A program made the position numbers and the translations under genes. A DNA stretch of 64,000 nucleotides, from the NCBI RefSeq assembly GCF_900111495.1, contig NZ_FOIU01000002.1:930001-994000 (forward strand), in the 5' to 3' direction. The DNA comes from Chryseobacterium wanjuense. Lineage in GTDB: Bacteria > Bacteroidota > Bacteroidia > Flavobacteriales > Weeksellaceae. This document shows, piece by piece, positions 1-10,430 of this stretch; positions within the stretch are counted from its first letter, which is position 1; each line of letters begins with the position of its first letter. The notes beneath the pieces were generated by a model that was not told the origin of the DNA, did no database searches, and was given only the letters and a program-made list of their open reading frames with translations.

Positions 1-1294
1 CTCTCGTAACTCCTGAAATATCATAGTTTTCCGCACGCGTTCCTAAAATGAAGTCAAACTTTTTCAGCTTAGCCTGAAATTCCAGATACGTTGCTGTCGT
101 TTGTCTTTTGTATTCTAAGTTGGTTAAGCCTTTGCTTTCCGTATCAAAATCCTGATTTTCATACAACCCTCCCAAGCTTACTTTTCCACCATCTAGAATT
201 TTTAAGGGTTGGGAATAATCAACTTTAAAATTGGCAATTTTCATATCAGATCTATTGCTCAAAACCCGTCCTCCGACGATATAGTAAGATTCTTCTGGGT
301 CGAAATATTTTCCCTCTCTGAAGATATTATCCTGATCAAATTTGCTGCTGGATTTTGTATATCCAAACTGGAAATCCAATTTCTGAGCTTTATCGTCAAA
401 ACGTTTTTGATAGGTAACAACAGCCTCCTGTCTTGTGTTTAATGTATGTGCTGCATCCGATGCATTAAAAATAAAATCTCTGTAAGTATATTCCTGTGGA
501 TCAGTATTTTCAATCGGGATTTTTACATTACCTTCACCGTCACTCAGCGTATAGTTGTCGTTATTATTGTGATAAATGTCGTAATTCAGTAGCAATCTGT
601 CCATTCCCAGATCAAAAGTCAAACCTGATTTTGCAAAATATCCACGGCCATATCGGTCTGTATTGCTTCGTAACAAGTCATTCTGATTGGTTGTAAGCAT
701 ACTTTCACGGTAGTTCTGTCCAAAATTTAATTGCCAGCCGAACAGTTTATTTCTGGCATTCAGATTCATGGAATTGCTCGTTCTGCTTCTGAATTTATCA
801 TAATTTGTAAAAGAATAATTCCCTGAATACGTTGCTGTTAAATATTTATTTGCATTTTTATTCGTAATGATATTCATGATGGCTCCGCCTGAAGTTGCCG
901 GAAATTCTGCTCCGGGTTGGGTGATCACTTCAATTCTGTCGACAGAGTTTGCGGGCATACCTTCAAGAAAAGAATTCAGTTCGTTGGAAGTAATATTTAA
1001 AGGTCTTCCATTTAAATAAACATCAAGAACTTTCCCCTGATACATCATTCCTGCGATGTCGGTAGATACCAGTCCGGGAAGTTTTTTTATCCCTTCCAAC
1101 ACATTTCCGTTATTCAGCTGAGGTTGTTCCGAAAAATCGAAAATTGTACGATCGGCTTTTTGTTCAACGGCTTTTTTAGTTTTGGTGATGGTGACACCTT
1201 CTATTTGCTTTTCTTTGGTATGACTATTAGTTTTTTCCTGGGCATACGTGAATATGGTTCCCAAAAAAAGTGATGCAATAATAGTTTTTTTCAT
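1..1294 (-). CDS. TonB-dependent outer-membrane receptor, N-terminal part (3' end off window)
   Basis: The reading frame starts at the ATG at 1294 and stays open to the left edge (431 codons), so the C-terminal part lies outside the window. The protein starts MKKTIIASLFLGTIFTYAQ, a signal peptide ending at a typical AQ cleavage site. A plug-like domain follows with phrases such as GNVLEGIKKLPGLVS, VYLNGRPL and NSVDRIEVITQPGAEFPA, and then beta-barrel strands. No CarboxypepD_reg-like domain is visible between signal and plug. This layout fits the flavobacterial TonB receptors with an OMP_b-brl_3-type barrel. The substrate cannot be told. No operon partner is visible upstream; the 300-bp spacer to acn holds a repeat and a shared terminator. 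Confidence 0.9.
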   Translation of the reverse strand, partial: MKKTIIASLFLGTIFTYAQEKTNSHTKEKQIEGVTITKTKKAVEQKADRTIFDFSEQPQLNNGNVLEGIKKLPGLVSTDIAGMMYQGKVLDVYLNGRPLNITSNELNSFLEGMPANSVDRIEVITQPGAEFPATSGGAIMNIITNKNANKYLTATYSGNYSFTNYDKFRSRTSNSMNLNARNKLFGWQLNFGQNYRESMLTTNQNDLLRSNTDRYGRGYFAKSGLTFDLGMDRLLLNYDIYHNNNDNYTLSDGEGNVKIPIENTDPQEYTYRDFIFNASDAAHTLNTRQEAVVTYQKRFDDKAQKLDFQFGYTKSSSKFDQDNIFREGKYFDPEESYYIVGGRVLSNRSDMKIANFKVDYSQPLKILDGGKVSLGGLYENQDFDTESKGLTNLEYKRQTTATYLEFQAKLKKFDFILGTRAENYDISGVTR

Positions 1295-1407
1295 AATGTT
1301 TTTTCTACTTCTTCTAATTTGTTAGACGCAGAAAAATGATTTTTGTTACAAAGAATGTCTTTTGGATTTTTTAATTTTTTAGTAAAGATTAAAATTTTAT
1401 TAAAATA

Positions 1408-1515
1408 TAAAATCCTTCGACTCCGTTCAGGATAACACTGAAAAATCACTATGAATATTTTTAAACAGTTAGTATTAGCGGTGTCATCCTGATCGCGAAG
1501 CTGTCGAAGGATTTT
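1408..1515. repeat. Imperfect palindromic intergenic repeat (GTCAT...TCGAAGGA type)
   Basis: The left arm (1409-1437) reads AAAATCCTTCGAC then CAGGATAACAC. The right arm (1481-1515) is its imperfect reverse complement, GTGTCATCCTGA to GTCGAAGGATTTT. The arms are separated by about 40 bases of AT-rich loop. It has no coding potential and fills most of the 300-bp spacer 1295-1594. Related GTCAT/CGAAG elements occur near 12612, 51330 and 62490. Confidence 0.7.
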
Positions 1516-1537
1516 AATTAATTTTTAAAACTAAAAT

Positions 1538-1571
1538 AAAAAAGCAACTCCAAAATTGAAGTTGCTTTTTC
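1538..1571. terminator. Bidirectional rho-independent terminator after acn
   Basis: The stem AAAAAGCAACT (around 1539-1549) pairs with AGTTGCTTTTT (1560-1570) across a short loop, with A and T tracts on both flanks. It lies just past the acn stop codon on the minus strand and would end the acnB-acn transcript. Confidence 0.8.
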
Positions 1572-1594
1572 TATGATTAAATTAAATCTAGCAA

Positions 1595-3865
1595 TTAATT
1601 TTTTTCTTGTTGTTTAATCAAATTCAGGGCAGAACCCGCCTTGAACCAGTCAATCTGCTGATCGTTGTACGTATGGTTTGCTATGATAATATCTTTAGTT
1701 CCGTCTGCGTGGATGAACTCTAAAGTCAATTGTTTTCCAGGAGCAAACTGATCAAGATCTAAGAAGTTGATCACATCGTCTTCTAAAATTTTATCGTAAT
1801 CAGCTTCATTAGCAAAAGTTAACCCCAACATTCCTTGTTTTTTAAGGTTCGTTTCATGGATTCTCGCAAATGATTTTACCAATACTGCTTTTACTCCAAG
1901 GTGTCTTGGCTCCATGGCTGCATGTTCTCTTGAAGAACCTTCACCATAGTTCTGATCTCCCACAACGATTGAAGGCACACCAGCAGCTTTGTAAGCTCTC
2001 TGTACGGCAGGAACTTCTCCATATTCTGCAGTCAATACATTTTTCACCTTATTGGTTTCCATATTGAAAGCATTTACAGCTCCGATCAACATGTTGTTTG
2101 AAATATTGTCCAAGTGACCTCTGTATTTCAACCATGGTCCAGCCATAGAAATGTGGTCGGTTGTACATTTTCCGAAAGCTTTAATTAAAAGTCTTGCTCC
2201 GGTAATGTTTTTGCCATCCCAAGCCGGGAATTCTTCTAATAACTGAAGTCTGTCAGAAGTCGGGCTTACGTTTACAACAACAGAAGATCCGTCAGCAGAT
2301 GGAGCCTGATATCCGTTGTCATCTACCGCAAATCCTTTTGCAGGTAATTCAAAACCTTGAGGTTCGTTTAATTTTATCTGTTCTCCGGATTCGTTGGTTA
2401 ACGTATCTGTGATTGGGTTAAAGTCTAATCTTCCAGAGATTGCGATGGCAGCTACCATTTCAGGAGAGGCTACGAAAGCGTGAGTATTCGGGTTACCGTC
2501 TGCTCTTTTTGCAAAGTTTCTGTTGAAAGAGTGAATAATTGAATTTTTCTCTCCTTTTTCAGCACCTTCTCTGTCCCATTGTCCGATACAAGGTCCACAA
2601 GCGTTGGTAAAGATTCTTGCATTTTCAAATTTTCTGAAAGAATCTAAGAAACCGTCTCTTTCTGCTGTGAATTTCACCTGCTCAGATCCGGGATTGATAC
2701 CCAGGATAGCTTTAGGTTTAACTCCTTTAGCAACAGCATCTTCCACGATAGAAGCTGCTCTTGATAAATCTTCGTAAGAAGAGTTGGTACAAGAACCGAT
2801 CAAAGCCCATTCTACTTCTAATGGCCATCCGTTGGCTTCAGCTTTCGCTCTGAATTCAGAAACCGGTGTAGCTAAATCCGGAGTGAAAGGTCCGTTCAGG
2901 TGAGGAGCCAATTCAGAAAGGTTGATTTCTATTAATTGATCGAAATATTGTTCAGGGTTTGCATATACTTCTGCATCACCTGTTAAGTGTTCAGCAATTT
3001 TGTCAGCTGCATCTACAACATCCTGTCTTCCTGTAGCAGCCAGATATCTTCTCATTGAATCATCGTATCCGAAAGTAGAAGTTGTAGCCCCGATTTCAGC
3101 ACCCATGTTACAGATTGTTCCTTTACCTGTTGCCGAAAGAGATTCTGCTCCTTCTCCGAAATATTCTACGATGCATCCTGTTCCTCCTTTTACAGTAAGG
3201 ATTCCTGCAACTTTTAGGATAACGTCTTTTGCGGAAGTCCAGCCAGACATTTTACCTGTTAACTTTACCCCAATTAATTTTGGCATTTTAAGTTCCCAAG
3301 CCATTCCTGCCATTACGTCTACCGCATCAGCACCACCTACACCGATAGCAACCATTCCTAAACCTCCTGCATTTACCGTATGAGAGTCTGTACCGATCAT
3401 CATACCTCCGGGGAAAGCATAATTTTCTAATACAACCTGGTGGATAATTCCGGCACCCGGCTTCCAGAAACCGATTCCGTATTTATCGCAAACTGAACTA
3501 AGGAAGTTGAAAACCTCTGAGTTTTTGTTGATACCTTCCTGTAAATCTGCTTCTGCACCTATTCTCGCCTGAATCAAGTGATCGGCGTGAGCAGTTGAAG
3601 GAACAGCAACTTTAGCTTTTCCTGCCTGCATGAATTGCAAAAGTGCCATCTGTGCAGTTGCATCCTGCATGGCTACTCTGTCTGGTGCGAAGTCTACATA
3701 AGAGTTTCCTCTTTCATGTACTTTTGTAGCATTCCCTTCCCAAAGGTGGGTGTAAAGGATTTTTTCTGAAAGGGTAAGAGGTTTTCCCACGATTTGTCTT
3801 GCCGCAGCAATTCTCTCAGGGTAACGCTCATACACCTTTTTGATCATATCAATATCAAAGGTCAT
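1595..3865 (-). CDS. acn: Aconitate hydratase, mitochondrial type (756 aa)
   Basis: Converts citrate to isocitrate through cis-aconitate in the cytoplasmic TCA cycle, using a [4Fe-4S] cluster. The cluster ligands are visible as Cys359 in IGSCTNSS and Cys423/Cys426 in [10 protein letters not shown]. The swivel-domain motif [15 protein letters not shown] is intact near the C-terminus. The length of 756 residues matches the mitochondrial-type aconitase rather than the ~890-residue E. coli AcnA/IRP type. It sits 56 bp downstream of acnB in the same direction, so the two are probably cotranscribed, and it ends at the shared terminator at 1538-1571. A decayed copy of its first ~45 codons lies upstream of acnB at about 6850-6991. 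Confidence 0.97.
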   Translation of the reverse strand: MTFDIDMIKKVYERYPERIAAARQIVGKPLTLSEKILYTHLWEGNATKVHERGNSYVDFAPDRVAMQDATAQMALLQFMQAGKAKVAVPSTAHADHLIQARIGAEADLQEGINKNSEVFNFLSSVCDKYGIGFWKPGAGIIHQVVLENYAFPGGMMIGTDSHTVNAGGLGMVAIGVGGADAVDVMAGMAWELKMPKLIGVKLTGKMSGWTSAKDVILKVAGILTVKGGTGCIVEYFGEGAESLSATGKGTICNMGAEIGATTSTFGYDDSMRRYLAATGRQDVVDAADKIAEHLTGDAEVYANPEQYFDQLIEINLSELAPHLNGPFTPDLATPVSEFRAKAEANGWPLEVEWALIGSCTNSSYEDLSRAASIVEDAVAKGVKPKAILGINPGSEQVKFTAERDGFLDSFRKFENARIFTNACGPCIGQWDREGAEKGEKNSIIHSFNRNFAKRADGNPNTHAFVASPEMVAAIAISGRLDFNPITDTLTNESGEQIKLNEPQGFELPAKGFAVDDNGYQAPSADGSSVVVNVSPTSDRLQLLEEFPAWDGKNITGARLLIKAFGKCTTDHISMAGPWLKYRGHLDNISNNMLIGAVNAFNMETNKVKNVLTAEYGEVPAVQRAYKAAGVPSIVVGDQNYGEGSSREHAAMEPRHLGVKAVLVKSFARIHETNLKKQGMLGLTFANEADYDKILEDDVINFLDLDQFAPGKQLTLEFIHADGTKDIIIANHTYNDQQIDWFKAGSALNLIKQQEKN

Positions 3866-3921
3866 ATCTGTTAAATTAATGTTTATACATTTATATTGAC
3901 AGCTGAAACATGTTGTCTGAT

Positions 3922-6693
3922 TTATTTAACAAGCTCCTTGATAGGAGGTGCAAATTTAGTCAGATCAATGCCCTCAACTGCAGCTTTATATTCATCTATA
4001 TTAGGAATTCTTCCAATGATGGCAGATAAAACAACAACCGGTGTTGAAGCCAATAAAGATTCTCCTTTTTTACGTTCGGAATCTTCAACTACTCTTCCCT
4101 GGAAAAGGCGGGTAGAAGTTGCTAATACGGTGTCTCCTTTAGCTGCTTTTTCCTGGTTACCCATACAAAGGTTACATCCCGGACGCTCAAGGTACATCAT
4201 ATTTTTATATTCAACACGAGCTTCGCCTTTAGGAGCATTATCATCAAATTCGAAGCCAGAGTATTTTTCTAAAAATTCCCAGTCTCCTTCCGCTTTTAAT
4301 TCATCAATAATATTATAAGTCGGAGCGGCTACCACAAGAGGAGCGTTGAATTCTACTTTACCTTGTTGTTTTTCAATGTTTTTAAGCATTTGAGAAACGA
4401 TTTTTAAATCTCCTTTGTGTACCATACAAGATCCTACAAATCCAAGATCTACTTTTTTCTCACCTCCGTAATAAGAAAGCGCTCTGATCGTATCGTGAGT
4501 GTATCTCTTCGAAACATCTTCGTTGTTTACATCCGGGTCAGCAATCATCGGTTCTACGATGACGTCAAGATCTACAACTACTTCTGCGTAATATTTTGCA
4601 TTTGCATCCGGAGTTAACGCTGGTTTTTCGCCAGATTTAATTTCTGCAATTCTCTTGTCTGCTTTTTCAATTAATCCTTTAAGAACCTGGTTTTTATTAT
4701 CCATACCCTTGTCGATCATGATCTGGATTCTGCCTTTTGCAATTTCCAATGATTCGATCAAAGTATTGTCTTCAGAAATATTAATGGAAGCTTTAGCCTT
4801 CATTTCGGCAGTCCAGTCTGTAAAGGTAAATGCCTGGTCAGCAGGAAGTGTTCCGATATGAACCTCAATGATTCTACCCTGAAATACGTTTTCCCCTCCA
4901 AACTGCTTCAACATCTGAGCCTGAGTTGCATGAACAACATCACGGAAATCCATATGTTCTTTCATTTCTCCTTTGAACGTTACTTTTACAGATTCAGGGA
5001 TCGGCATAGATGCTTCACCTGTCGCTAATGCAAGAGCAACCGTTCCGGAGTCTGCTCCGAAAGCAACCCCTTTAGACATTCTTGTGTGAGAGTCACCACC
5101 GATGATGATCGCCCACTCGTCAACCGTAATATCGTTAAGAACTTTATGAATTACGTCTGTCATGGCGTGATATTTACCTTTCGGGTCACGGGCTGTGATC
5201 AAACCGAATTCGTTCATGAATTTCATTAATTTAGGAATATTAGCCTGAGCTTTTTTATCCCAAACGGAAGCTGTGTGACAACCTGACTGATAAGCACCGT
5301 CAACGATCGGAGAAATCACAGTTGCCGCCATCGATTCCAATTCCTGAGAAGTCATCAAACCGGTTGTGTCCTGAGATCCAACGATGTTTACCTGTACACG
5401 AACATCAGATCCTGCATGTAAAACTTTTCCCGGCGTGATGCCAACAGCATTTCTGTTGAAGATTTTTTCAACCGCTGTAAGACCCTGCCCTTCATGAGAA
5501 ATTTCTTTAGATGGAGCAAAAACCAACGGAGCTTCAATTCCTAAAACCTGAGCTGCGAATGTTTGTAATTTTTTACCAAATACAATGGCGTAAGAGCCAC
5601 CAGCTTTGATGAATTCCATCTTTTGCGGAGTGAAAGATTTAGTAAGGTCTATTAATTCTTTATCTCCGTTATATAATTTTTTTGTTTTTGTATTAATGGT
5701 AAGAACCGTTCCTGTAGCTACCGAATAAGCTTCTTCAAGAACAACTTCTCCGGCTTCATTACGAATAGGATTTCCGTTTTCGTCAACTTTTTTCACCCAG
5801 TTTTTAAGGTCGATACCGATGCCTCCGGTAACGTCAACTGTCGTAAGGAAAATCGGAGAAATACCGTTTGTACCTCCAACAATCGGAGCGATATTTACGA
5901 ATGGTACGTACGGACTTGCCTGTTTTCCTGTCCAGAGAGCAACATTGTTTACCCCTGACATACGAGATGAGCCAACACCCATTGTTCCTTTTTCTGCAAT
6001 AAGCATTACGCTTGCATCAGGATGCTGTGCCTGTAAAGCTTTGATTTCTGCCTGTGCTTCAGGAGTGATCATACATTTTCCGTGCAATTCACGGTCGGAT
6101 CTCGAGTGAGCCTGATTTCCCGGAGAAAGTAAATCTGTTGAGATGTCTCCTTCACCCGCGATGAACGTTACGACTTTAATTTCCTCAGCAACTTCAGGAA
6201 GTTTGGTGAAGAATTCAGCCTGCGCGTAGCTTTCAAGGATTTCTTTTGCGATTTCGTTACCGCTATGATATGCTTCCTTCAGACGGTTTGTATCCGCTTC
6301 ATAAAGGAAAACCTGAGTTTTAAGAACTTTTGCCGCTTCTTTAGCAATAGCAACATCGTTACCTAAAGCCAGATCTAATAATACTTCGATTGACTTGCCG
6401 CCTTTCATGTGAGACAGCAATTCAAAAGCAAAAGCGGGAGATATTTCTTCTACTACGGATTCACCAAGAATAATTTCTTTTAAAAACTTAGCTTTTACAG
6501 CGGCAGCACTTGTTGTTCCGGGTAAAGTGTTATAAATAAAAAATTTAAGAGAATCAGCTCTGTGCTCATTAGCTGTATCTTTAATCTGTGCAATGATTTC
6601 ACTTAATAGTTCTGCACTGTCGATTGGCTTTGGATGAAGCCCTTGGTTTTTACGTTCTTCAATTTCTTGGATGTAATCCTGATAAATATTCAT
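3922..6693 (-). CDS. acnB: Bifunctional aconitate hydratase 2 / 2-methylisocitrate dehydratase (923 aa)
   Basis: AcnB-family aconitase with the domain order HEAT-like N-terminus, swivel (motif GVGSSRMSG), then the catalytic domains. The [4Fe-4S] ligands are Cys756 in [12 protein letters not shown] and Cys840/Cys843 in [11 protein letters not shown]. At 923 residues it is somewhat longer than the ~865-residue E. coli AcnB. Known family members interconvert citrate and isocitrate and also act on 2-methylisocitrate. Having it next to a second, unrelated aconitase is redundant by reaction; division of labour by oxidative stability or methylcitrate use is an inference. The start ATG at 6693 has no competing upstream start. 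Confidence 0.97.
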   Translation of the reverse strand: MNIYQDYIQEIEERKNQGLHPKPIDSAELLSEIIAQIKDTANEHRADSLKFFIYNTLPGTTSAAAVKAKFLKEIILGESVVEEISPAFAFELLSHMKGGKSIEVLLDLALGNDVAIAKEAAKVLKTQVFLYEADTNRLKEAYHSGNEIAKEILESYAQAEFFTKLPEVAEEIKVVTFIAGEGDISTDLLSPGNQAHSRSDRELHGKCMITPEAQAEIKALQAQHPDASVMLIAEKGTMGVGSSRMSGVNNVALWTGKQASPYVPFVNIAPIVGGTNGISPIFLTTVDVTGGIGIDLKNWVKKVDENGNPIRNEAGEVVLEEAYSVATGTVLTINTKTKKLYNGDKELIDLTKSFTPQKMEFIKAGGSYAIVFGKKLQTFAAQVLGIEAPLVFAPSKEISHEGQGLTAVEKIFNRNAVGITPGKVLHAGSDVRVQVNIVGSQDTTGLMTSQELESMAATVISPIVDGAYQSGCHTASVWDKKAQANIPKLMKFMNEFGLITARDPKGKYHAMTDVIHKVLNDITVDEWAIIIGGDSHTRMSKGVAFGADSGTVALALATGEASMPIPESVKVTFKGEMKEHMDFRDVVHATQAQMLKQFGGENVFQGRIIEVHIGTLPADQAFTFTDWTAEMKAKASINISEDNTLIESLEIAKGRIQIMIDKGMDNKNQVLKGLIEKADKRIAEIKSGEKPALTPDANAKYYAEVVVDLDVIVEPMIADPDVNNEDVSKRYTHDTIRALSYYGGEKKVDLGFVGSCMVHKGDLKIVSQMLKNIEKQQGKVEFNAPLVVAAPTYNIIDELKAEGDWEFLEKYSGFEFDDNAPKGEARVEYKNMMYLERPGCNLCMGNQEKAAKGDTVLATSTRLFQGRVVEDSERKKGESLLASTPVVVLSAIIGRIPNIDEYKAAVEGIDLTKFAPPIKELVK

Positions 6694-6849
6694 AATAATA
6701 GAAGTCTTTTCAATTGTAAATGTAGAGTTGAAACAGTTGTTTATGTACTGTCATTTTTCTTAACAGTGTTTAAATTACAATAAAATTATTTAAAGCTGCC
6801 GCAAAAAAACGACTGTAGTGATACAACATAATCTACTTCATTCAAAATG

Positions 6850-6991
6850 TGAGATAATGCTCCGTCTTAAAGGTTAAGTATATGATTTTCGGGAGTGTAA
6901 GCGGCTTACCTGCGATCTGTCTTATTGTAAAAACTCTCTTTGGGCTAAGATTTGTACACTTTTTTGATATCATTAATGATCAAAAAATCAT
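6850..6991 (-). pseudogene. Relic of the 5' end of a mitochondrial-type aconitase gene
   Basis: Read on the minus strand from the ATG at 6991, this stretch aligns with the first ~45 codons of the intact acn gene at 1595-3865. The block encoding RQIAGKPLTLP matches [11 protein letters not shown], and the block encoding DIKKVY matches DMIKKVY, but the two lie in different frames. Codon 4 is a stop, and small indels break the frame at least twice. The bases before the ATG (GGAGAT) also resemble those before acn (ACAGAT). Similarity fades after about 6850. The relic fills the middle of the 6694-7146 spacer; the rest of that spacer is AT-rich with nothing else recognised. Confidence 0.75.
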
Positions 6992-7146
6992 ATCTCCAAA
7001 ACGTTTTTAGATTATCAAACACTTAAAAATGTTCCCAAATTTACGGATTTTTAATATTTTCTGCACTTGAAATTATTTAGATTCTTTATAAATATGAATT
7101 TTATATTTTCTATTTTTGGTCATATTTTTGTAAGTAAATGGTGAAT

Positions 7147-7914
7147 ATGAAAAATGTAGTTCAATTTTTGTGTGTATTTATTTCAGTTTTTGTTTTTTCG
7201 CAGGCCAAATCTGTGAAGAAACTGCCGATTAAAAACACCACAAAAACTGCAGGTAAAAAGACATTGACAGCACCGAAAACTTCTGATCTTGTCATTATCA
7301 ATAAGGAGCTTCCTGTATTAATTCCGAAAAAGAAAGACGGAAATTTTGGCTATGTCAACCAAAAAGGGAAGTTTGTCATTCCTCCTCAATATCATATTGC
7401 GGTTTTTTTCTATGAAGATTGTAATCTTTTAAATTCTCCTAATGAAAAAGTAAGAAAATTCGGGACAGCAGAATACGCGACTGTAGAAAAAGATGAAATA
7501 TCATACAGAATAGATAAAAAAGGGAAAAGAGTGTATCAATTTAAACAATCCGATCTTGCTCAATGTGCTCCTAAAGAATATACTCAACAGCTGTTTCAGG
7601 CGTATGTTTTAAATGGTTTTTATGGAATTATAGAAAAATCTAAATTTAAAGATCCTAAAGATTATAAGCAGTTCCAGGTCTATCCTCAATACGATTATTT
7701 ATATATTCTGGAAGGGGATGATGTTGTAAACCCGATGATTATTGCTTCTAAAAATGATGCTTTCGGAGTAATCGATGTTAATAATAATATTATTATCCCT
7801 TTTGAATATTCTGATATCAAACGTAATTTCAGCTGGAAACTGGGCAGAATGTTTGATGTTTCTAAGGATGGGAAGGATTATTATTATATTGATTCTAAAA
7901 ACAAAACTTATTAA
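7147..7914 (+). CDS. Secreted WG-repeat protein (255 aa)
   Basis: MKNVVQFLCVFISVFVFSQA is a signal peptide, which favours this ATG over one three codons upstream at 7138. The mature part has WG-type repeats: NFGYVNQKGKFVIPPQY near residues 70-87, a middle unit with GIIEKSK, and AFGVIDVNNNIIIPFEYSDI near the C-terminus. WG (KWG) repeats are common in Bacteroidota surface and secreted proteins, and their role is generally unknown. Two overlapping TATTTTTG motifs (7111-7118 and 7123-7130) could serve as -7 elements. No partner gene is close. Confidence 0.85.
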   Translation: MKNVVQFLCVFISVFVFSQAKSVKKLPIKNTTKTAGKKTLTAPKTSDLVIINKELPVLIPKKKDGNFGYVNQKGKFVIPPQYHIAVFFYEDCNLLNSPNEKVRKFGTAEYATVEKDEISYRIDKKGKRVYQFKQSDLAQCAPKEYTQQLFQAYVLNGFYGIIEKSKFKDPKDYKQFQVYPQYDYLYILEGDDVVNPMIIASKNDAFGVIDVNNNIIIPFEYSDIKRNFSWKLGRMFDVSKDGKDYYYIDSKNKTY

Positions 7915-7980
7915 ACACAAATTTTACGAATTTTTTCACGAATATCACGAATTGGTGCTGAGCAGAGTCGAAGTATCTAT
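7915..7980. repeat. Short intergenic repeat with ACGAAT units
   Basis: Directly after the WG-gene stop codon the sequence shows three spaced ACGAAT/ACGAAT-like units and then GCAGAGTCGAAGTAT, a phrase resembling the CGAAG repeats elsewhere in the window. There is no coding potential. The rest of 7915-8270 holds the TPP riboswitch and another repeat. Confidence 0.4.
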
Positions 7981-8063
7981 AAAATTAAAATTAATTAAAA
8001 TCCATTTAAACCAAAAAACTCTTCACCCCAAAAACCAATTCCCAACATATCATTAATTTTTCG

Positions 8064-8071
8064 TAATTTTG
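8064..8071 (+). promoter_or_regulatory. Putative -7 promoter element (TAATTTTG) for the TPP leader
   Basis: TAATTTTG matches the Bacteroidota -7 consensus TAnnTTTG and lies about 12 bases before the first base of the TPP aptamer, which fits a transcript starting at the aptamer. No convincing -33 TTTG is seen. Confidence 0.45.
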
Positions 8072-8079
8072 CGGCTGAA

Positions 8080-8158
8080 ATAAAGGGGTGCTGTAACAGG
8101 CTGAGATTATACCCAATGAACCTTGAACGGGTAATGCTGTTTAGGGAAGTTAAATGTA
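8080..8158 (+). ncRNA. TPP (THI-box) riboswitch
   Basis: The conserved thi-box landmarks occur in order: GGGGTGC at 8085-8091, CTGAGA at 8101-8106, ACCC at 8111-8114, TGAACCTTGAACGGGTAATG at 8117-8136, and TAGGGA near 8151. This is the thiamin-pyrophosphate aptamer. It lies about 110 bases upstream of a TonB receptor start codon, so it should turn that receptor down when TPP is plentiful. TPP control of outer-membrane receptors is known in Bacteroidota. The space between aptamer and start codon is largely taken by a dispersed repeat. Confidence 0.92.
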
Positions 8159-8162
8159 CCGA

Positions 8163-8245
8163 TGGAACAATATAACAATGTGCCAATTTGATTGTTAGAC
8201 TGTTAAATTGATAAATTGCTACATTATTTAATCTGCCCCTTTTAT
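8163..8245. repeat. Dispersed repeat of AACAAT/ATTGTTA units, copy 1
   Basis: The segment GAACAATATAACAATGTGCC to GCTACATTATTTAAT is built from TAACAAT and ATTGTTA/GATAAATTG units. It resembles two other copies at 47085-47158 and 48668-48750. All three end within about 25 bases of a start codon. Here the copy lies where the expression platform of the TPP riboswitch is expected. Confidence 0.7.
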
Positions 8246-8270
8246 TCATTAAATTTTAAAAATTTATAGA

Positions 8271-10376
8271 ATGAAAGGATTATTTTTTTTAGGGCTTACC
8301 GTTGGCTCGTTCGCTTTTTTACGGGCGCAAAATACCGATTCCTTGAAAGTAAAGGAAATCGAAGCTGTTAATTTTACCAAGAGACTTCCTGTTGCTAAAG
8401 AAATCATCAACGTTGCCAAAGATGTTGACAGCAGAAATTTGGGACAGGATTTACCCATTCTTCTTAAAAACCAAACTTCCATCATTTCTACTTCTGATGC
8501 CGGAAACGGTGTTGGTTACACGGGTTTCAGAATTCGTGGGGTTGCGGGAAGCGCTATCAATGTGATGATGAATGGAGTTCCGTACAATGATTCTGAAAGT
8601 CAGGGAACTTTCTTCGTGAATGTACCGGATCTCACGAGCTCGGCTTCACAAATCGTGATCCAAAGGGGAGTGGGAACTTCCAACAACGGAGCGGCTGCGT
8701 TTGGAGCAAGCATCAATGTACTTTCCAAAGATCCGGAAGAGAAATTTTATTTTAAGACAGATGACAGTTACGGCTCATTTAATACCTATAAATATTCTGC
8801 GGAAATAGGTTCCGGGAAATTCTGGGGAAACAGGCTTTCTGTGATGGGACGGTATACCCATATTAATTCTGACGGATACATCGACAGGGCTTTCTCAAAA
8901 TTAGATTCTTACAATTTCACGGCTTTGTATGAAGAAGGGAACACAAAAATTCGTCTGATGGCTTTCGGAGGAAAAGAAAAAACATATCAGGCGTGGAATG
9001 GAATCGACAGAAAAACTTGGGAAACAGATCCGAAATTCAATTATTCCGGGGCAATTTATGATTCCAATTGGGAAAATATTGTTGGGTTTTATGATAATGA
9101 GACGGATAATTACAGACAAAGCCATTATCAGTTGCTTTGGGAACAGAAATTCAATGACCGTTGGAATCTGGAAACAACCTTGCATTATACAAAAGGAAAA
9201 GGATACTACGAAAACTACAAGCAGGGCGATCCTTTTGCGAGATACAATTTACCGGATTTTAACGGAGAGGAATATTCGGATTTTATCAGGAAAAAATGGC
9301 TGAATAACGATTTCTATGGTATCGTTTCAACACTTTACGGAAAACTGGGAATGGTGGACGTTAATTTCGGAGCCGTTGCCAATCAATACTACGGAAGGCA
9401 TTTTGGAAATGTTACCGGGGTTTTCTTCCCGCAGATTGATGAGCACGAATATTACAGAAACCGTTCTGTGAAAAACGAGGTTGCAGGATTTGCAAAGGCT
9501 TTGGTAAGGGTAAATGATTTCGAATTCTTCGGAGATTTACAGTTGAGAAATATCGATTATAATACGAAAATTATCACTGTCGGAGACGATGAAGGAGCGA
9601 ATCTGGACAAAAACTGGCTGTTTTTCAATCCGAAATTAGGGGTGAATTATAAAATAGCAAGAGGGAAAGTTTTCTTCTCCTATGCACACGCTCACCGCGA
9701 ACCCAACAGAGACGATTTATTAGCCAATAATGATGTAAAAGCGGAAAAATTACATGATTTTGAAGCAGGTATTGAAAGACAATTCGGTATTGTATCGTTT
9801 ACGGCGAATTTATATTATATGTATTACGTTAATCAGTTAGTCTTGAATGGCGAACTGAACAATGTCGGAGCATTCATCAGAACCAACTCCGGGAAAAGTT
9901 ACAGAAGCGGGATCGAATTGGGTGCCTTGGCAAAACTTTCGAAGCAGTGGGAACTGACGGGTAATGTCAGCTTCAGCAACAACAGAAACTTGGATTTTAA
10001 AATCGAAAACGAAACGGAAGTAAAAGATCTTGGAAACACGCAGATTTCTTTCTCTCCGGACATTATCGCGAATTTGGGATTGAAATTCAGTCCGAATAAA
10101 AATTTCATGTTTGCTTTGATGAATCAATACGTTGGAAAACAATATCTGGATAATTCGGAAGATGAAAATTTGCAATTAAAAGATTATCTTTTGACGGATT
10201 TTAATGCGCAATATCAGTTTAAAATCAAAAACAATGACATTGCATTGAAACTTTTGGTGAATAATATTTTCAACAAAAAATATGTGAACAACGGTGCGGT
10301 TTATGACGGCACTCCTTACTATTTTTCCCAGGCCGGAACCAATTTCATGTTCGGGATCAGCTGGAAAATTCAGTAA
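8271..10376 (+). CDS. TPP-regulated TonB-dependent outer-membrane receptor (701 aa)
   Basis: A signal peptide (MKGLFFLGLTVGSFAFLRAQ) is followed by a plug domain at about residues 40-145, with GFRIRGVAGSAINVMMNGVP and VPDLTSSASQIVIQRGVG typical of the family. A ~22-strand barrel region follows, ending in a C-terminal aromatic-rich strand (NFMFGISWKIQ). The TPP riboswitch in its leader points to transport of thiamin or a thiamin precursor across the outer membrane, in the manner of the thiamin-regulated receptors described in Bacteroides; the substrate is inferred from the regulation only. It is monocistronic, ending at a terminator at 10431-10455. Confidence 0.93.
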   Translation: MKGLFFLGLTVGSFAFLRAQNTDSLKVKEIEAVNFTKRLPVAKEIINVAKDVDSRNLGQDLPILLKNQTSIISTSDAGNGVGYTGFRIRGVAGSAINVMMNGVPYNDSESQGTFFVNVPDLTSSASQIVIQRGVGTSNNGAAAFGASINVLSKDPEEKFYFKTDDSYGSFNTYKYSAEIGSGKFWGNRLSVMGRYTHINSDGYIDRAFSKLDSYNFTALYEEGNTKIRLMAFGGKEKTYQAWNGIDRKTWETDPKFNYSGAIYDSNWENIVGFYDNETDNYRQSHYQLLWEQKFNDRWNLETTLHYTKGKGYYENYKQGDPFARYNLPDFNGEEYSDFIRKKWLNNDFYGIVSTLYGKLGMVDVNFGAVANQYYGRHFGNVTGVFFPQIDEHEYYRNRSVKNEVAGFAKALVRVNDFEFFGDLQLRNIDYNTKIITVGDDEGANLDKNWLFFNPKLGVNYKIARGKVFFSYAHAHREPNRDDLLANNDVKAEKLHDFEAGIERQFGIVSFTANLYYMYYVNQLVLNGELNNVGAFIRTNSGKSYRSGIELGALAKLSKQWELTGNVSFSNNRNLDFKIENETEVKDLGNTQISFSPDIIANLGLKFSPNKNFMFALMNQYVGKQYLDNSEDENLQLKDYLLTDFNAQYQFKIKNNDIALKLLVNNIFNKKYVNNGAVYDGTPYYFSQAGTNFMFGISWKIQ

Positions 10377-10430
10377 TCAATCAGGCTATATTTAAAATAA
10401 TTATAGTAAAAAGTAAAAGTTAGATTTTTT

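Noticed and set aside
3000..3383. Open frame opposite the aconitase gene
   Set aside because: A shadow of the acn coding sequence on the other strand; its composition follows the codon pattern of acn and it has no domain.
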